A program made the position numbers and the translations under genes. From Myxococcales bacterium (GTDB taxonomy: Bacteria; Myxococcota_A; UBA9042; UBA3505): a stretch of 64,000 nt of DNA. Shown one piece after another: positions 54,918-63,940 of this stretch. The notes beneath the pieces were generated by a model. It was not told the DNA's origin. It worked only from the letters and a program-made list of their open reading frames with translations, and made no database searches. The stretch lies in NCBI GenBank assembly GCA_002728755.1, contig PBVT01000085.1, positions 124,001-188,000 of the forward strand. The letters run 5' to 3'. Position 1 is the first letter of the stretch. Each line of letters opens with the position of its first letter.

Positions 54918-55288
54918 TGTTACGGCGTTGCAACAAGCGGTCCCATACCCGGGTTATTGGTATATGTTTCGGACTCGTGTTGATGCTTGCCGGTGGCTGC
55001 GGAGTGATTCGTTCACAGACGGTGATCAATAGGGCGGCTCTCCAGGAACAGGAGCTTATAGAGTCGAAGGTTCGCAACTACGCCGCCTATGAGTTTGCCC
55101 TCGGTTCAGCGTATCTGAAACGAGCTCGACTGGCGGTTGGCCATTCGGACCATGTTGGAGCTCGGCAGTTGGCACGGTTGGCCAGTGAGGCATTTAAGAA
55201 GGCGAAGGCTGTAGCGGCCGAACATAAAGCCCGCCTCAATTTCCAACCCTATCGGGTCGACTGGGATAAGCCGGTGGGGCAGAAATGA
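54914..55288 (+). CDS. Small lipoprotein with a DUF4398-like helical domain
   Basis: 124 residues with a lipobox LAGGC (Cys29; hydrophobic core VIGICFGLVLMLA). The mature part is two long helices: YAAYEFALGSAYLKRARLA and RQLARLASEAFKKAKAVAAE. The YaxYEFxxAxxYLxKAR pattern is the DUF4398 type, found near OmpA-family lipoproteins. ATG 54914 overlaps the preceding gene by 4 bp (ATGATG) and its own end overlaps the OmpA gene by 4 bp, so three genes are coupled. Role probably in outer membrane or peptidoglycan association; unproven. Confidence 0.82.
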   Translation: MMLRRCNKRSHTRVIGICFGLVLMLAGGCGVIRSQTVINRAALQEQELIESKVRNYAAYEFALGSAYLKRARLAVGHSDHVGARQLARLASEAFKKAKAVAAEHKARLNFQPYRVDWDKPVGQK

Positions 55289-56217
55289 CGGCTTATACGC
55301 GTATAGGGGCCCTGATTCTGGCGTTCGGGATACTGATTGGATGTGCGTCCTCTGGCGAATTAGAGCGTCTGGAGCGAGGGGTTCGGGTACGCCTCACGCG
55401 AGTGGAATCTCGAGCCTACTTTTGCGCTCCCCGTGCTTTAGCAGAAGGGCGTGCGGAGTTGGCCTATGCTTTGCGCCTGCGCGATTGGGGAGATAAGGGC
55501 GAGTCCGAACGTCGGCTGGTTCGTGCAAAACAGCTCCTGGATATCGCATGGGAACGCTCCACGGCGGAAGCGTGTGAGGGCGATCGTGACGACGATGGAA
55601 TCGTCGACAGTATGGATATGTGTCCGGATCAAGCGGAGTCTTTCAACGAGATCAATGATACGGATGGTTGCCCGGAAACCGATAGCGACGGGGATGGCGT
55701 CGATGATGCTATAGACCGCTGTCCGGGCATATGGGGGGCCCCTTCCAGTGGAGGCTGTCCTGCAGGTGATAGAGACGCGGATGGTGTTCCCGATGGTAGC
55801 GATGAATGTCCCGAGACAGCTGGACCCAAAGCGTACGATGGTTGCCCGTATCGTTATGTTCTGCAGGAAGATGGGCGTCTCATTACTCGACGTAAGATCC
55901 AGTTCCATCGACGGCGGGTGAAGGTGGCTCAAAAATCCTATCGGGTACTCAATGATATCGTCTCCTACCTCCGAACCCATTCCGATATTCAGTTACGAAT
56001 TGAAAGCCATACGGACAGCAATGGGGCAGCGAGCCGAAACCGCAGGTTGTCAGAACGCCGAGCGCAGGCGGTTCGCGGGTATCTGGTGCGGAAAGGGATC
56101 GCCCCCGACCGATTGCGTGCGGTTGGTTTTGGGGAGAGCCAACCCCTATACGATAATTCCACGGCATCGGGTCGTAAGAAGAATAACAGGCTCGAGTTCG
56201 TCATATTGACGGACTGA
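55285..56217 (+). CDS. OmpA-family peptidoglycan-associated lipoprotein with thrombospondin type 3 repeats
   Basis: 310 residues. Lipobox LIGC (Cys20). Residues 25-100 are helical and resemble the DUF4398 lipoprotein encoded just upstream (YFCAPRALAEGRAELAYALR). Residues of about 100-195 carry three to four Asp-rich calcium loops (DRDDDGIVDSMDMCPDQ, DSDGDGVDDAIDRCP, DRDADGVPDGSDECP). The C-terminal OmpA domain (about 205-310) has IRIESHTDSNG-like LRIESHTDSNGAASRNRRLS and VGFGESQPLYDN, the diaminopimelate-binding residues Asp and Arg being present (Asp of HTD, Arg of RRLSERRA). Links the outer membrane to peptidoglycan. Overlaps the upstream gene by 4 bp. Confidence 0.93.
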   Translation: MTAYTRIGALILAFGILIGCASSGELERLERGVRVRLTRVESRAYFCAPRALAEGRAELAYALRLRDWGDKGESERRLVRAKQLLDIAWERSTAEACEGDRDDDGIVDSMDMCPDQAESFNEINDTDGCPETDSDGDGVDDAIDRCPGIWGAPSSGGCPAGDRDADGVPDGSDECPETAGPKAYDGCPYRYVLQEDGRLITRRKIQFHRRRVKVAQKSYRVLNDIVSYLRTHSDIQLRIESHTDSNGAASRNRRLSERRAQAVRGYLVRKGIAPDRLRAVGFGESQPLYDNSTASGRKKNNRLEFVILTD

Positions 56218-56244
56218 CGGTATTCGGAAGGACGACGGCAGATC

Positions 56245-57051
56245 ATGATCTGGGTTTGGATTTGTATTGCAGCGGTAATCCAGGGCATTACCGAATTCCT
56301 TCCGGTCTCCAGTAGCGGACACCTCCGTATTGTCAGCGAGTTGTTTTCCCCGGTCTCTCCCGACACGGGGACGGATGTAATGTTGCATCTGGCCACCTTA
56401 TTATCTGTTGTATGGGTGTTCCGAATTCAGCTGAAGAAAACCCTGACCGTACCGTCCGAGCAGGACACGGACCGGGTTCCGCCAACACGTTTTCTTGGTT
56501 GGGTGATCCTGGCGACTGTTCCTGTTGGGGTGGTGGGAATGGTCTTTGGAGACCGTCTAGAGGCTGCCAGCACAGGTCTAGGTTTTCTCGCCGCAACCTA
56601 TCTGGGTAATGCCCTCATTTTGTGGCTGGCTCATCGTGCAAGCCGACGTGAAAACCGCCTCACTCTGAAGGATTTCACCTGGTTGTTTGCGCTGTTGATC
56701 GGATTGGCACAGGCTGTCGCCGTAACCCGGGGCATAAGCCGGTCGGGCTCTACGATTACAATGGCACTTATTCTCGGATTCGAGATCGAGGCGGCAGCGT
56801 TCTTTTCATTTATGATCGCCATTCCAGCGATCCTCGGTGCTGTTGCCGTAAAGATCGGTCCTGTTGTGATGGGTTCCGAATCGCTTTCCGTAGCATTGGG
56901 CCCCATGGCTCTTGGATTTGGTTTGGCATTCATCGTTGGTGTGGGGGCATTGAAAGTGCTTCTTGCCTCTGCTAGAAGGGCAATCTGGTGGCCCTACGTT
57001 CTCTATTCCCTGGGGCTCTCAATCCTGTGTCTGGGATTGCGAGTGGGGTAA
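56245..57051 (+). CDS. uppP: Undecaprenyl-diphosphatase (UppP/BacA)
   Basis: 268 residues. Dephosphorylates undecaprenyl diphosphate at the inner membrane so that the carrier can be reused by peptidoglycan and polysaccharide pathways. The family motifs are GITEFLPVSSSGHLRI near the N-terminus and GISRSGSTITMALILGFE in the second half, both with the catalytic Glu and Ser/Arg residues; LHLATLLSVVWVF follows motif one. About eight membrane helices. It stands in the middle of a carbohydrate cluster that needs the same carrier lipid. 27 bp after the OmpA gene and 40 bp before the GDP-mannose gene. Confidence 0.95.
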   Translation: MIWVWICIAAVIQGITEFLPVSSSGHLRIVSELFSPVSPDTGTDVMLHLATLLSVVWVFRIQLKKTLTVPSEQDTDRVPPTRFLGWVILATVPVGVVGMVFGDRLEAASTGLGFLAATYLGNALILWLAHRASRRENRLTLKDFTWLFALLIGLAQAVAVTRGISRSGSTITMALILGFEIEAAAFFSFMIAIPAILGAVAVKIGPVVMGSESLSVALGPMALGFGLAFIVGVGALKVLLASARRAIWWPYVLYSLGLSILCLGLRVG

Positions 57052-57091
57052 TGAGAATCGAACGACCAGGCCAATTTCGGAGTGTTCGACA

Positions 57092-58174
57092 ATGAAGATT
57101 GTAGCGGTTGTCATGGCGGGTGGACAGGGCACGCGGTTTTGGCCGTTGAGTCGGAAACATCAGCCCAAACAGCTTCTTCACCTCCTGGGTGAAGAGTCGA
57201 TGCTGGCTCGTACGATTCGTCGTCTGAAGCCATTGATGCCCGTTGAGAATATTCTTGTGGTCACCGGTCGTGGCATCCTTGATGCCGTGCGAGAAGAGCT
57301 TCCAGACCTACCCGTTGAGAATATTCTGGCGGAACCGCAGGGGAGAAATACAGCGCCATGCGTGGCCTGGGCGTCGGCCGTTGTTCGTGACCGTTGGGGT
57401 GCAGATACGGTGATTGCGACGCTACCGGCCGACCACTATATCGGTGATGAGGATGGCTTCCGAGCGGTCTGTGAGAGCGCATGTGCCTATGCCGAACGTG
57501 GAGATATCGTGACCCTTGGGATTACGCCAAGTCATCCCGAGACTGGATACGGCTATCTGCAATTCGGAGAGGACTGTACACCGATTGACGGCGTCTCTCA
57601 TCGGGCACGAAAATTGGAAGCGTTCGTTGAAAAACCATCCCTGGATGTCGCCACCTCGTATCTTCAGGCGGGTAATTACCTCTGGAATAGCGGGATGTTC
57701 TTCTTTCGAGCCGATGTGATTCTCGACGAGTTTCGGGCTCATCTTCCGGATGTTCTCGATCAGATTGAGCGAGTTTCTGCGGCCGCCCCTGAACACGCGG
57801 AGGCGGTGCTGGAAGATGCCTACCAGCAGTGCACGTCGATCTCTATAGATCATGGGATCATGGAGCATAGCAGTCGTTTGGCCACGATCCCGGCCTCCTT
57901 CGGCTGGAGCGATGTGGGCAACTGGAGGGCCTTATTGGATCTTCGGGAGGAAGGAAACGATAGCTTTGAGCTGGGGAGTGTTGTATCAGAGGATACCAGC
58001 GAGAGCGTCCTGGTGGCCGATGAAGGGGTAACCCTGGTTGCTTTGGGGCTGAGAGGTATGACTGTGGTCGCTTGTGGAGATGTCACTCTTGCCCTTCCAA
58101 CAGATCGGGCTCAGGAAGTTCGTCAGTTGGTAGAACTCTTGGATAAAAGTGGTCGCAGTGACCTTATAGATTGA
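57092..58174 (+). CDS. manC: Mannose-1-phosphate guanylyltransferase
   Basis: 360 residues from ATG 57092 (CGGAG 9 nt upstream; longer frames run into uppP). Makes GDP-mannose from mannose-1-phosphate and GTP. Nucleotide-binding signature VVMAGGQGTRFWPLSRKHQP, the sugar-site VEKPS, NSGMFFFRADVILDEFRAH, and DHGIMEHSSRLATIPASFGW with the metal Asp of SDVGNW. It is a monofunctional form without the C-terminal isomerase cupin of AlgA. Works with the phosphomannomutase encoded at 60321. Its stop overlaps the next start (TGATG). Confidence 0.95.
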   Translation: MKIVAVVMAGGQGTRFWPLSRKHQPKQLLHLLGEESMLARTIRRLKPLMPVENILVVTGRGILDAVREELPDLPVENILAEPQGRNTAPCVAWASAVVRDRWGADTVIATLPADHYIGDEDGFRAVCESACAYAERGDIVTLGITPSHPETGYGYLQFGEDCTPIDGVSHRARKLEAFVEKPSLDVATSYLQAGNYLWNSGMFFFRADVILDEFRAHLPDVLDQIERVSAAAPEHAEAVLEDAYQQCTSISIDHGIMEHSSRLATIPASFGWSDVGNWRALLDLREEGNDSFELGSVVSEDTSESVLVADEGVTLVALGLRGMTVVACGDVTLALPTDRAQEVRQLVELLDKSGRSDLID

Positions 58175-60315
58175 TGGACGGAAACCGCATATATCGCTTC
58201 GGACGCCTCTTTATGGCTGGTCTTCTAGGGACCCTGATTCTGGGTTTGGCCTGGTCCATTGTTGATTTCTGGGTTGCGTTCCCGTCTATGACCAATGAAT
58301 TGGCGCATACGGGTTCGCCCCGGTCTGCCTTGATTCTATTATGGGCCACCGCCGCGAAAGGAGCACTGATCGCGAGCCTCTGGATGTTTATTCCCGCGTT
58401 GCTGGCCTTTATGGTTCTCGACCACCCGAGGTTCGGGCGGGCGTGCTATGAAAAGTTGGTACGGGATGAGAGCTCCGCTGCAACGGTTGTTGGAACGATC
58501 GTGGGTCTTTTGCTGTTGAGCCTACTCCTCTTCGTTCTGGTGATTGAGCTAAACGATCGCTTCAATTCTCCCTACGTGCGAGCCCTCGGCCTGGCAGTTG
58601 TTGGCCCCGTCCTCGCCTGGTCTGTTCCTGTACTTTCCATCCGGGGAGTGAAGCTGAGCGGACTGTTACGAACCCAGTCTGAATCCTATTTTATGCGCTC
58701 TATCCTTCTCTGTGGTGGGGCTCTTCTTTTCTGGCTGGGGGGCATCTTTGTTCTGGCCTACGATGTATTCGACGTGCTGGGCGTTGGTTGGATCCTGGCA
58801 TGCCTTTCGATCTTTTGTGGGGGACTCGCTGGATTCTGGCTGGTACCCCGCTATCGAGTGGTGCGTAGGGTGGGTGTCGTTTTCACAGTAGTGTTGGTGG
58901 CCCTGGCGACAACCGGATTTGTTGTGGAGCCCACGAATAGTATCCGGATCTCAGTCCAGGTACGCGGTAACACCGTGATGGTGCATGTCCCCCTTCGCTG
59001 GATTGAGCGAGCGCCCGTGCGAAATCTGGAGGAGCGGATGGCCAATGTTCGTATTGGTTCATGCGATCCGGAAATCATGCCGGCGGATCCTCGTGAGGTG
59101 GGCGGCATAGCGGCGGACGCACCCGATATTGTCCTCGTCACGGTGGATGCCTTCCGCTGGGATCGAACAACGATGGGAAAATACCGTCGGAAGACCACTC
59201 CGAAGTTGAATAAGTGGGCGAAGAAGGCCACTGTTTTTGAGCGGGCCTATACGCCGGCTGCATCAACGCGGCAGAGTATGCGTGCGATATTTACCGGCCT
59301 GATCCCCTCCCTGGTGGAGTCACCGAAAGGCCCCCGGTGGGGACTCACCTTTACCCCCGAACAAGCGACCCTCGCGGAGTACTTGCATGCGGCCGGGTAC
59401 AAGACCATTGCGCTTATCTCGGACAAGTCGGCCTTCCCGGAGCAATACGGGGCTCTGGACGGCTTTGAGGTGATAGATTACTCGCCAGTAAAGATCCATA
59501 AGAAGTCGAAGTATTCTGCCGATTTCAAGATCGACAGGATCCTGGCCCATCTACGGAAGGGGGGCCAAAAAGGAGTGCCCCGATTTATATGGGTTCATCT
59601 GCGGGAGTTACACCGTCCCTATGTTACCGGCACAGTCGGTAGGGTGTATGGCAAGAAACCATCGGACCGTTACGACGCAGGTATGCGTTTTGTGGACAAC
59701 CAACTCGATCGGTTATTGCAATATGTCACCGGAGAAGAGGTGTCTCGGCCAACGGTCTTGATGATAGCTTCTGATCACGGAGAGGGCTTCAAGGAACATG
59801 GTCATCGATTCCATGGTAGCGCTCTATATGAAGAGTTTATCCGTGTTCCATGGATGGTATGGGGCCCTGGTATCAAGGGGCAGGCTATCGATGTTCCCGT
59901 ATCGTTGATTGATATTACGCCGAGTCTCCTGGGGCACCTGGGACTCGATGTGCCAAAGGCTCTCTGTGGTCGCGATCAAAGCCGTGTATTTGCGGGTGAA
60001 GCGAAGGTCGAACCCGAGCCCGTCTACGTGGAGGTGTTGCCCGACAAGGCGCGGAACTATTTTGTGGTCGCCTACATTGACGGCATGTCGAAATATATTC
60101 GCTACCCATCGAGCAATGCGGAAGAGCTCTTTGACCTTGCGTCCGATCCCGGCGAAGAAAAAAACCTGGCCCTGAGCAACGAAGACAAAGTGCAAGAGTT
60201 TCGGGAGCGTCTTGCGAAGATGTATCTATCCCACGGCCTGGCCCCCATGGATTTTGGTTTGAAACCAGTCGAGGTATCCAAAGACATGAAGATCCAAAAC
60301 ACCACGCGCAGGTAA
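58174..60315 (+). CDS. Membrane protein with alkaline-phosphatase-fold (sulfatase/LtaS/EptA-like) domain
   Basis: 713 residues. Five to six membrane helices occupy the first 255 residues, then a periplasmic catalytic domain of the sulfatase/phosphoethanolamine-transferase superfamily. Metal residues are seen in DIVLVTVDAFRWDRTTMG (Asp) and ASDHGEGFKEHGHRFHG (Asp-His and His). At the nucleophile position, where sulfatases have C-x-P-S-R, the sequence is STRQSM, aligning Thr365 with the Cys. Thr is the nucleophile in LtaS and EptA, so a phosphotransferase is more likely than a sulfatase. C-terminal block YIRYPSSNAEELFDLASDPGEEKNLA is typical of the superfamily. Overlaps manC by one base. Confidence 0.88.
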   Translation: MDGNRIYRFGRLFMAGLLGTLILGLAWSIVDFWVAFPSMTNELAHTGSPRSALILLWATAAKGALIASLWMFIPALLAFMVLDHPRFGRACYEKLVRDESSAATVVGTIVGLLLLSLLLFVLVIELNDRFNSPYVRALGLAVVGPVLAWSVPVLSIRGVKLSGLLRTQSESYFMRSILLCGGALLFWLGGIFVLAYDVFDVLGVGWILACLSIFCGGLAGFWLVPRYRVVRRVGVVFTVVLVALATTGFVVEPTNSIRISVQVRGNTVMVHVPLRWIERAPVRNLEERMANVRIGSCDPEIMPADPREVGGIAADAPDIVLVTVDAFRWDRTTMGKYRRKTTPKLNKWAKKATVFERAYTPAASTRQSMRAIFTGLIPSLVESPKGPRWGLTFTPEQATLAEYLHAAGYKTIALISDKSAFPEQYGALDGFEVIDYSPVKIHKKSKYSADFKIDRILAHLRKGGQKGVPRFIWVHLRELHRPYVTGTVGRVYGKKPSDRYDAGMRFVDNQLDRLLQYVTGEEVSRPTVLMIASDHGEGFKEHGHRFHGSALYEEFIRVPWMVWGPGIKGQAIDVPVSLIDITPSLLGHLGLDVPKALCGRDQSRVFAGEAKVEPEPVYVEVLPDKARNYFVVAYIDGMSKYIRYPSSNAEELFDLASDPGEEKNLALSNEDKVQEFRERLAKMYLSHGLAPMDFGLKPVEVSKDMKIQNTTRR

Positions 60316-60320
60316 TGGGC

Positions 60321-61709
60321 ATGTCTGCCACACTTAATCCGAATATATTTCGGGCCTATGACATTCGTGGGGTTGCCGAGCGTGACCTTACAACCGAGTC
60401 GGTAGTCCCGATTGCTAATTCCTTTGCCGCGATGCTGGTAGACGCGGGCAGTCGAGACGTCGCGCTGGGCCGTGACGTTCGCGCATCTTCGCCTCGAATT
60501 GCGGAGGTCTTTCGGCAGGCGCTCTCTTCGGCAGGACTCCAGGTATACGATCTGGGGATCGTATCTACGCCGATGTTGTATTACGGAGTCAGCCGCTTCC
60601 AGCGAGGTGGTGGTGTAATGATTACCGCCAGCCATAACCCCTCGCCAGATAATGGCCTGAAGCTTCTCATCAACGATGTCGCGATCTCTGGTGATCGTAT
60701 TCAAGAGATCTACCAGGGGGCGCAGGCAGGGCGAAAAATCGTTGCCGATGGGGGAGCTGTACATACCACGGACATTCTCGACACCTACGTGACAGAACTG
60801 ACGGAGCAAGCATGCATCGGTCCTCGTGCACTGAAGATTGCAGTGGACGGTGGTAACGGCATGTCCGGGCCTTCTATCACGCGGCTCCTGGACCGGCTTG
60901 GCATTGAACATATCGATCTATATTGCGATCCGGATGGCGATTTTCCGAACCACCACCCAGACCCGACCCAGATCGATACGTTGGTGGACCTTCAACGGAC
61001 CGTATTGGAGCACGGTTGCGATCTAGGCCTCGCCTTCGATGGAGACGGAGACCGAATCGGTGTGGTGGATGAAGAGGGGCGGGTTATCCATGGGGATCGC
61101 CTCGTGATCATCTATGCCCGCGAGATATTGAAAGAGGTCCCCGGTGCACGCATTGTGGGTGAAGTAAAGTGTAGTGACACCCTGTTTTCGATGATCGAGA
61201 AATGGGGAGGTGACCCCATTATGAGCCGTGTGGGCCATTCCTTTATTAAGGCGACGCTGCGGGAAAACGGTGCGTTATTGGCCGGAGAGATGAGCGGCCA
61301 TATGTTCTTCAAGCACCGGTATTATGGTTTCGACGATGCGGTCTATGCTGCGATGCGCCTTCTTGAGATCGCGTCGAATGTACCAGAGGATGCTCCATTT
61401 TCGACCCTATTGGCCGATGTGCCCGATACGGTGACGACGCCGGAGATCAGGGTCGATTGCCCCGACATATCGAAGTTTGGTGTTGTGGACTCGGTCGTCT
61501 CGCATTTCCGTGCGCTACGACCCGTAGAGGATATCGATGGTGCCCGGATTCGTTTTGAAAACGGCTGGGGACTTGTTCGAGCCAGCAATACGCAGCCTGT
61601 GCTGGTGTTGCGGTTCGAGGCCACAACCGATGCGGAGCTGAACGCCTATCAATCCGAGATCATGGAGGTCGTCACGGCGGCGATCTCGGCTTGCGATGAT
61701 TCTGTCTGA
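60321..61709 (+). CDS. manB: Phosphomannomutase/phosphoglucomutase
   Basis: 462 residues from ATG 60321, preferred over the ATG at 60315 because AGG (60310-60312) is 8 nt away. Interconverts hexose 6- and 1-phosphates through a phosphoserine. The active-site loop MITASHNPSPDNGLKL has Ser104, metal loop LAFDGDGDRIGVVDEEG, sugar loop AGEMSGHMFFKHRYYG and phosphate site ENGWGLVRASNTQPVLVLRFE. The N-terminal FRAYDIRGV matches AlgC. Supplies mannose-1-phosphate to the GDP-mannose enzyme two genes upstream. 12 bp before mtnA. Confidence 0.95.
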   Translation: MSATLNPNIFRAYDIRGVAERDLTTESVVPIANSFAAMLVDAGSRDVALGRDVRASSPRIAEVFRQALSSAGLQVYDLGIVSTPMLYYGVSRFQRGGGVMITASHNPSPDNGLKLLINDVAISGDRIQEIYQGAQAGRKIVADGGAVHTTDILDTYVTELTEQACIGPRALKIAVDGGNGMSGPSITRLLDRLGIEHIDLYCDPDGDFPNHHPDPTQIDTLVDLQRTVLEHGCDLGLAFDGDGDRIGVVDEEGRVIHGDRLVIIYAREILKEVPGARIVGEVKCSDTLFSMIEKWGGDPIMSRVGHSFIKATLRENGALLAGEMSGHMFFKHRYYGFDDAVYAAMRLLEIASNVPEDAPFSTLLADVPDTVTTPEIRVDCPDISKFGVVDSVVSHFRALRPVEDIDGARIRFENGWGLVRASNTQPVLVLRFEATTDAELNAYQSEIMEVVTAAISACDDSV

Positions 61710-61721
61710 ATGGAGTGTGTC

Positions 61722-62792
61722 GTGGCGAACCCGGTTGAAGCGATAGTATGGCAGCCCTACCAGATGGAATTGCTGGACCAGAGGCGTTTGCCCCTGGAGA
61801 CGGTGAGTTGCTCTTTGACGGACGCTCAATCCACCGCCCAGGCGATTACGGATATGGTGGTTCGAGGGGCGCCAGCTATCGGAATCACAGCGGCCTATGG
61901 CATGGTACTGGCCGCACATCAGGCGACCTGTTCGGGCTCTGATCTTCGTCCGGCCTTGGAGACAGCCCGGCAACAGCTTGCCGCGAGTCGTCCCACGGCT
62001 GTGAATCTATTCTGGGCTCTTGAGAAGATGATGGAGGAAGCCGACCGCCTGATGGCGAGCTCGGCTTCGAGTGTGGAGATCACAGAAGGGCTGGAGCGTC
62101 TAGCTTGCGCGATCCATGAGGATGACATCGCCCGAAACCGCGCGTTGGGAGACTTTGGTGCGGGACTATTGGCGTCGGATGCCCACGTATTGACCCACTG
62201 CAACGCCGGCGCTCTCGCGACCGGAGGTCATGGGACCGCGTTGGGTGTGATTCGCTCGGCGGTCGAACAGGGGAAGGACATCAAGGTTTGGGTCGATGAA
62301 ACACGGCCCTATCTGCAGGGCGCTCGATTGACTATGTACGAGCTGATGACGGAGGGGATCTCCTGTCAGCTGATCAGCGATAATATGTCCGGCTTTGTGA
62401 TGGCACAGGGGCGGGTAGACGCGGTGATTGTGGGAACGGATCGGACGGTCGCCAATGGAGATGTGGCGAATAAGATCGGGACCTATACTCTGGCTGTCCT
62501 TTGTGCCCGCCATAACATCCCGTTCTATGTTGCCTGCCCCCTGAGCACTCTGGATTTAAGCATCGAAACGGGCGCGGATATACCCATTGAGGAGCGGAGC
62601 GCAGATGAGCTGCTGCAGATGGGAGGTACCTCCATCGCCCCCATGGGCGCGCAGGGGTATCACCCGGCTTTTGATGTAACACCGGCGGAGCTGGTAACGG
62701 CGATTATTACGGAAGCGGGGGTCGCTCGTGCACCCTACGCTGAGAGCCTGGCCAACCTCCGCTACGAGCAAAAGAGCGGAGACGAGGAGTGA
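61722..62792 (+). CDS. mtnA: S-methyl-5-thioribose-1-phosphate isomerase
   Basis: 356 residues from a GTG at 61722, with GGAG 6 nt before it; an ATG at 61710 would add four residues. Converts methylthioribose-1-phosphate to methylthioribulose-1-phosphate in methionine salvage. Family blocks: MVVRGAPAIGITAAYGM, THCNAGALATGGHGTALGVI with the catalytic Cys, DETRPYLQGARLTMYEL, IVGTDRTVANGDVANKIGT with the catalytic Asp. Full length. Its place between phosphomannomutase and a GT4 is odd because nothing else of methionine salvage is nearby. Its stop overlaps the GT4 start (GTGA). Confidence 0.95.
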   Translation: MANPVEAIVWQPYQMELLDQRRLPLETVSCSLTDAQSTAQAITDMVVRGAPAIGITAAYGMVLAAHQATCSGSDLRPALETARQQLAASRPTAVNLFWALEKMMEEADRLMASSASSVEITEGLERLACAIHEDDIARNRALGDFGAGLLASDAHVLTHCNAGALATGGHGTALGVIRSAVEQGKDIKVWVDETRPYLQGARLTMYELMTEGISCQLISDNMSGFVMAQGRVDAVIVGTDRTVANGDVANKIGTYTLAVLCARHNIPFYVACPLSTLDLSIETGADIPIEERSADELLQMGGTSIAPMGAQGYHPAFDVTPAELVTAIITEAGVARAPYAESLANLRYEQKSGDEE

Positions 62793-63940
62793 GCCAACCA
62801 CCTCAGATCGGTCTATTGATGACCACTGGGATGAGCCTGAAAGCGTGGGCTAATGTGGGCTTCCTCGATCGTGAGCTGGCCATCTATCGGCGTCTGGCCG
62901 AACGGATGAATGTTCGAATTGTTTTCATCAGCTATGGCGGGGCGGATGAGATCGAGTACCTTCGTGGAGAGGAGTGTTTTGGGGTGGTACCCAAGGCTTC
63001 TCCGCGACTGTCCGATCTGGCGTATAGCTTTACGATGGGGACTACTCTACGGGGGATATGGCGCCAACTATCCCTGTTAAAAACGAACCAGATGCGAGGG
63101 GCTTGGGCCGGGATCCCTGCCCGACGGTTCTGGAAGGTACCCTTTGTCGTTCGATGCGGTTTTGAGTGGTTACAATACGCTTCCTATCGACAAGAAGAGT
63201 CCTTTGGGCGCAAGCGACCGGTCTATTTCAAGATGGTGGCTGGGGCGGAACGCCGGGTCTATAAACGAGCCGACGCGATAATGTTACCAGGACAGGCGGC
63301 CTACGATTTTGTTCGAGAGCGATTCCGGATCCCCGAGGACAAGATGCATATCTTCTTGAACTCGATCGATCTTGAACGCTTTGCACCCCGCCCAGAGCTT
63401 CGGCCGATTGAGGGACGGGTGATATTTGTCGGGCGATTGAATCGCGTGAAACGGCTCGACCTCTTGATCCGAGCGATGGCCGATATCGACGGGACGGACC
63501 TGCAAGTCGTGGGGGAAGGGGAAGACCGAGAGGACCTGGAGGCTCTGGCTGGGGAGCTGGATGTTCCCACTCTATTTCACGGCCGAGTCCCCAACCAGGT
63601 GCTACCGGAGACCCTCGCCTATGGACAGGTTTTCGTCTTACCGAGCGTCAAAGAGGGGAACCCAAAGGCCCTGATGGAGGCGATGGCTTGTGGGCGACCA
63701 TGTATTGCGACCGCCGCGCCTGGGAACACCGATCTCATCCGGCATGAAGAAACGGGCCTTCTGGTGTCGGACGATCCGGAGGCCATATCGCAAGCAATAC
63801 GGCGCGTGTTGGATAACCCGGACTGGGCGGCCGAGATGGGAAAACGGGCCCGCTCGTTCGCGGAACAACACTTCGACATCAACGTAAATCTAGATCGAGA
63901 AGCCGCCCTCTTGGGTGGTTTGATGCGCAAGCTCGATTAG
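62789..63940 (+). CDS. Glycosyltransferase family 4
   Basis: 383 residues from GTG 62789, preceded by GACGAGGA and overlapping the mtnA stop by 4 bp. GT-B fold: N-terminal half with GLLMTTGMSLKAWANVGFLDRE, C-terminal Rossmann domain with GRVIFVGRLNRVKRLDLLI, the donor site HGRVPNQVLPETLAYGQVFV and the E-x7-E region VKEGNPKALMEAMACGRPC, where the usual first Glu is Lys-Glu in sequence. Retaining mechanism is expected. Donor not decidable; GDP-mannose is reasonable since manB and manC are in the same operon. No membrane helix; works at the cytoplasmic face. Confidence 0.9.
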   Translation: MSQPPQIGLLMTTGMSLKAWANVGFLDRELAIYRRLAERMNVRIVFISYGGADEIEYLRGEECFGVVPKASPRLSDLAYSFTMGTTLRGIWRQLSLLKTNQMRGAWAGIPARRFWKVPFVVRCGFEWLQYASYRQEESFGRKRPVYFKMVAGAERRVYKRADAIMLPGQAAYDFVRERFRIPEDKMHIFLNSIDLERFAPRPELRPIEGRVIFVGRLNRVKRLDLLIRAMADIDGTDLQVVGEGEDREDLEALAGELDVPTLFHGRVPNQVLPETLAYGQVFVLPSVKEGNPKALMEAMACGRPCIATAAPGNTDLIRHEETGLLVSDDPEAISQAIRRVLDNPDWAAEMGKRARSFAEQHFDINVNLDREAALLGGLMRKLD

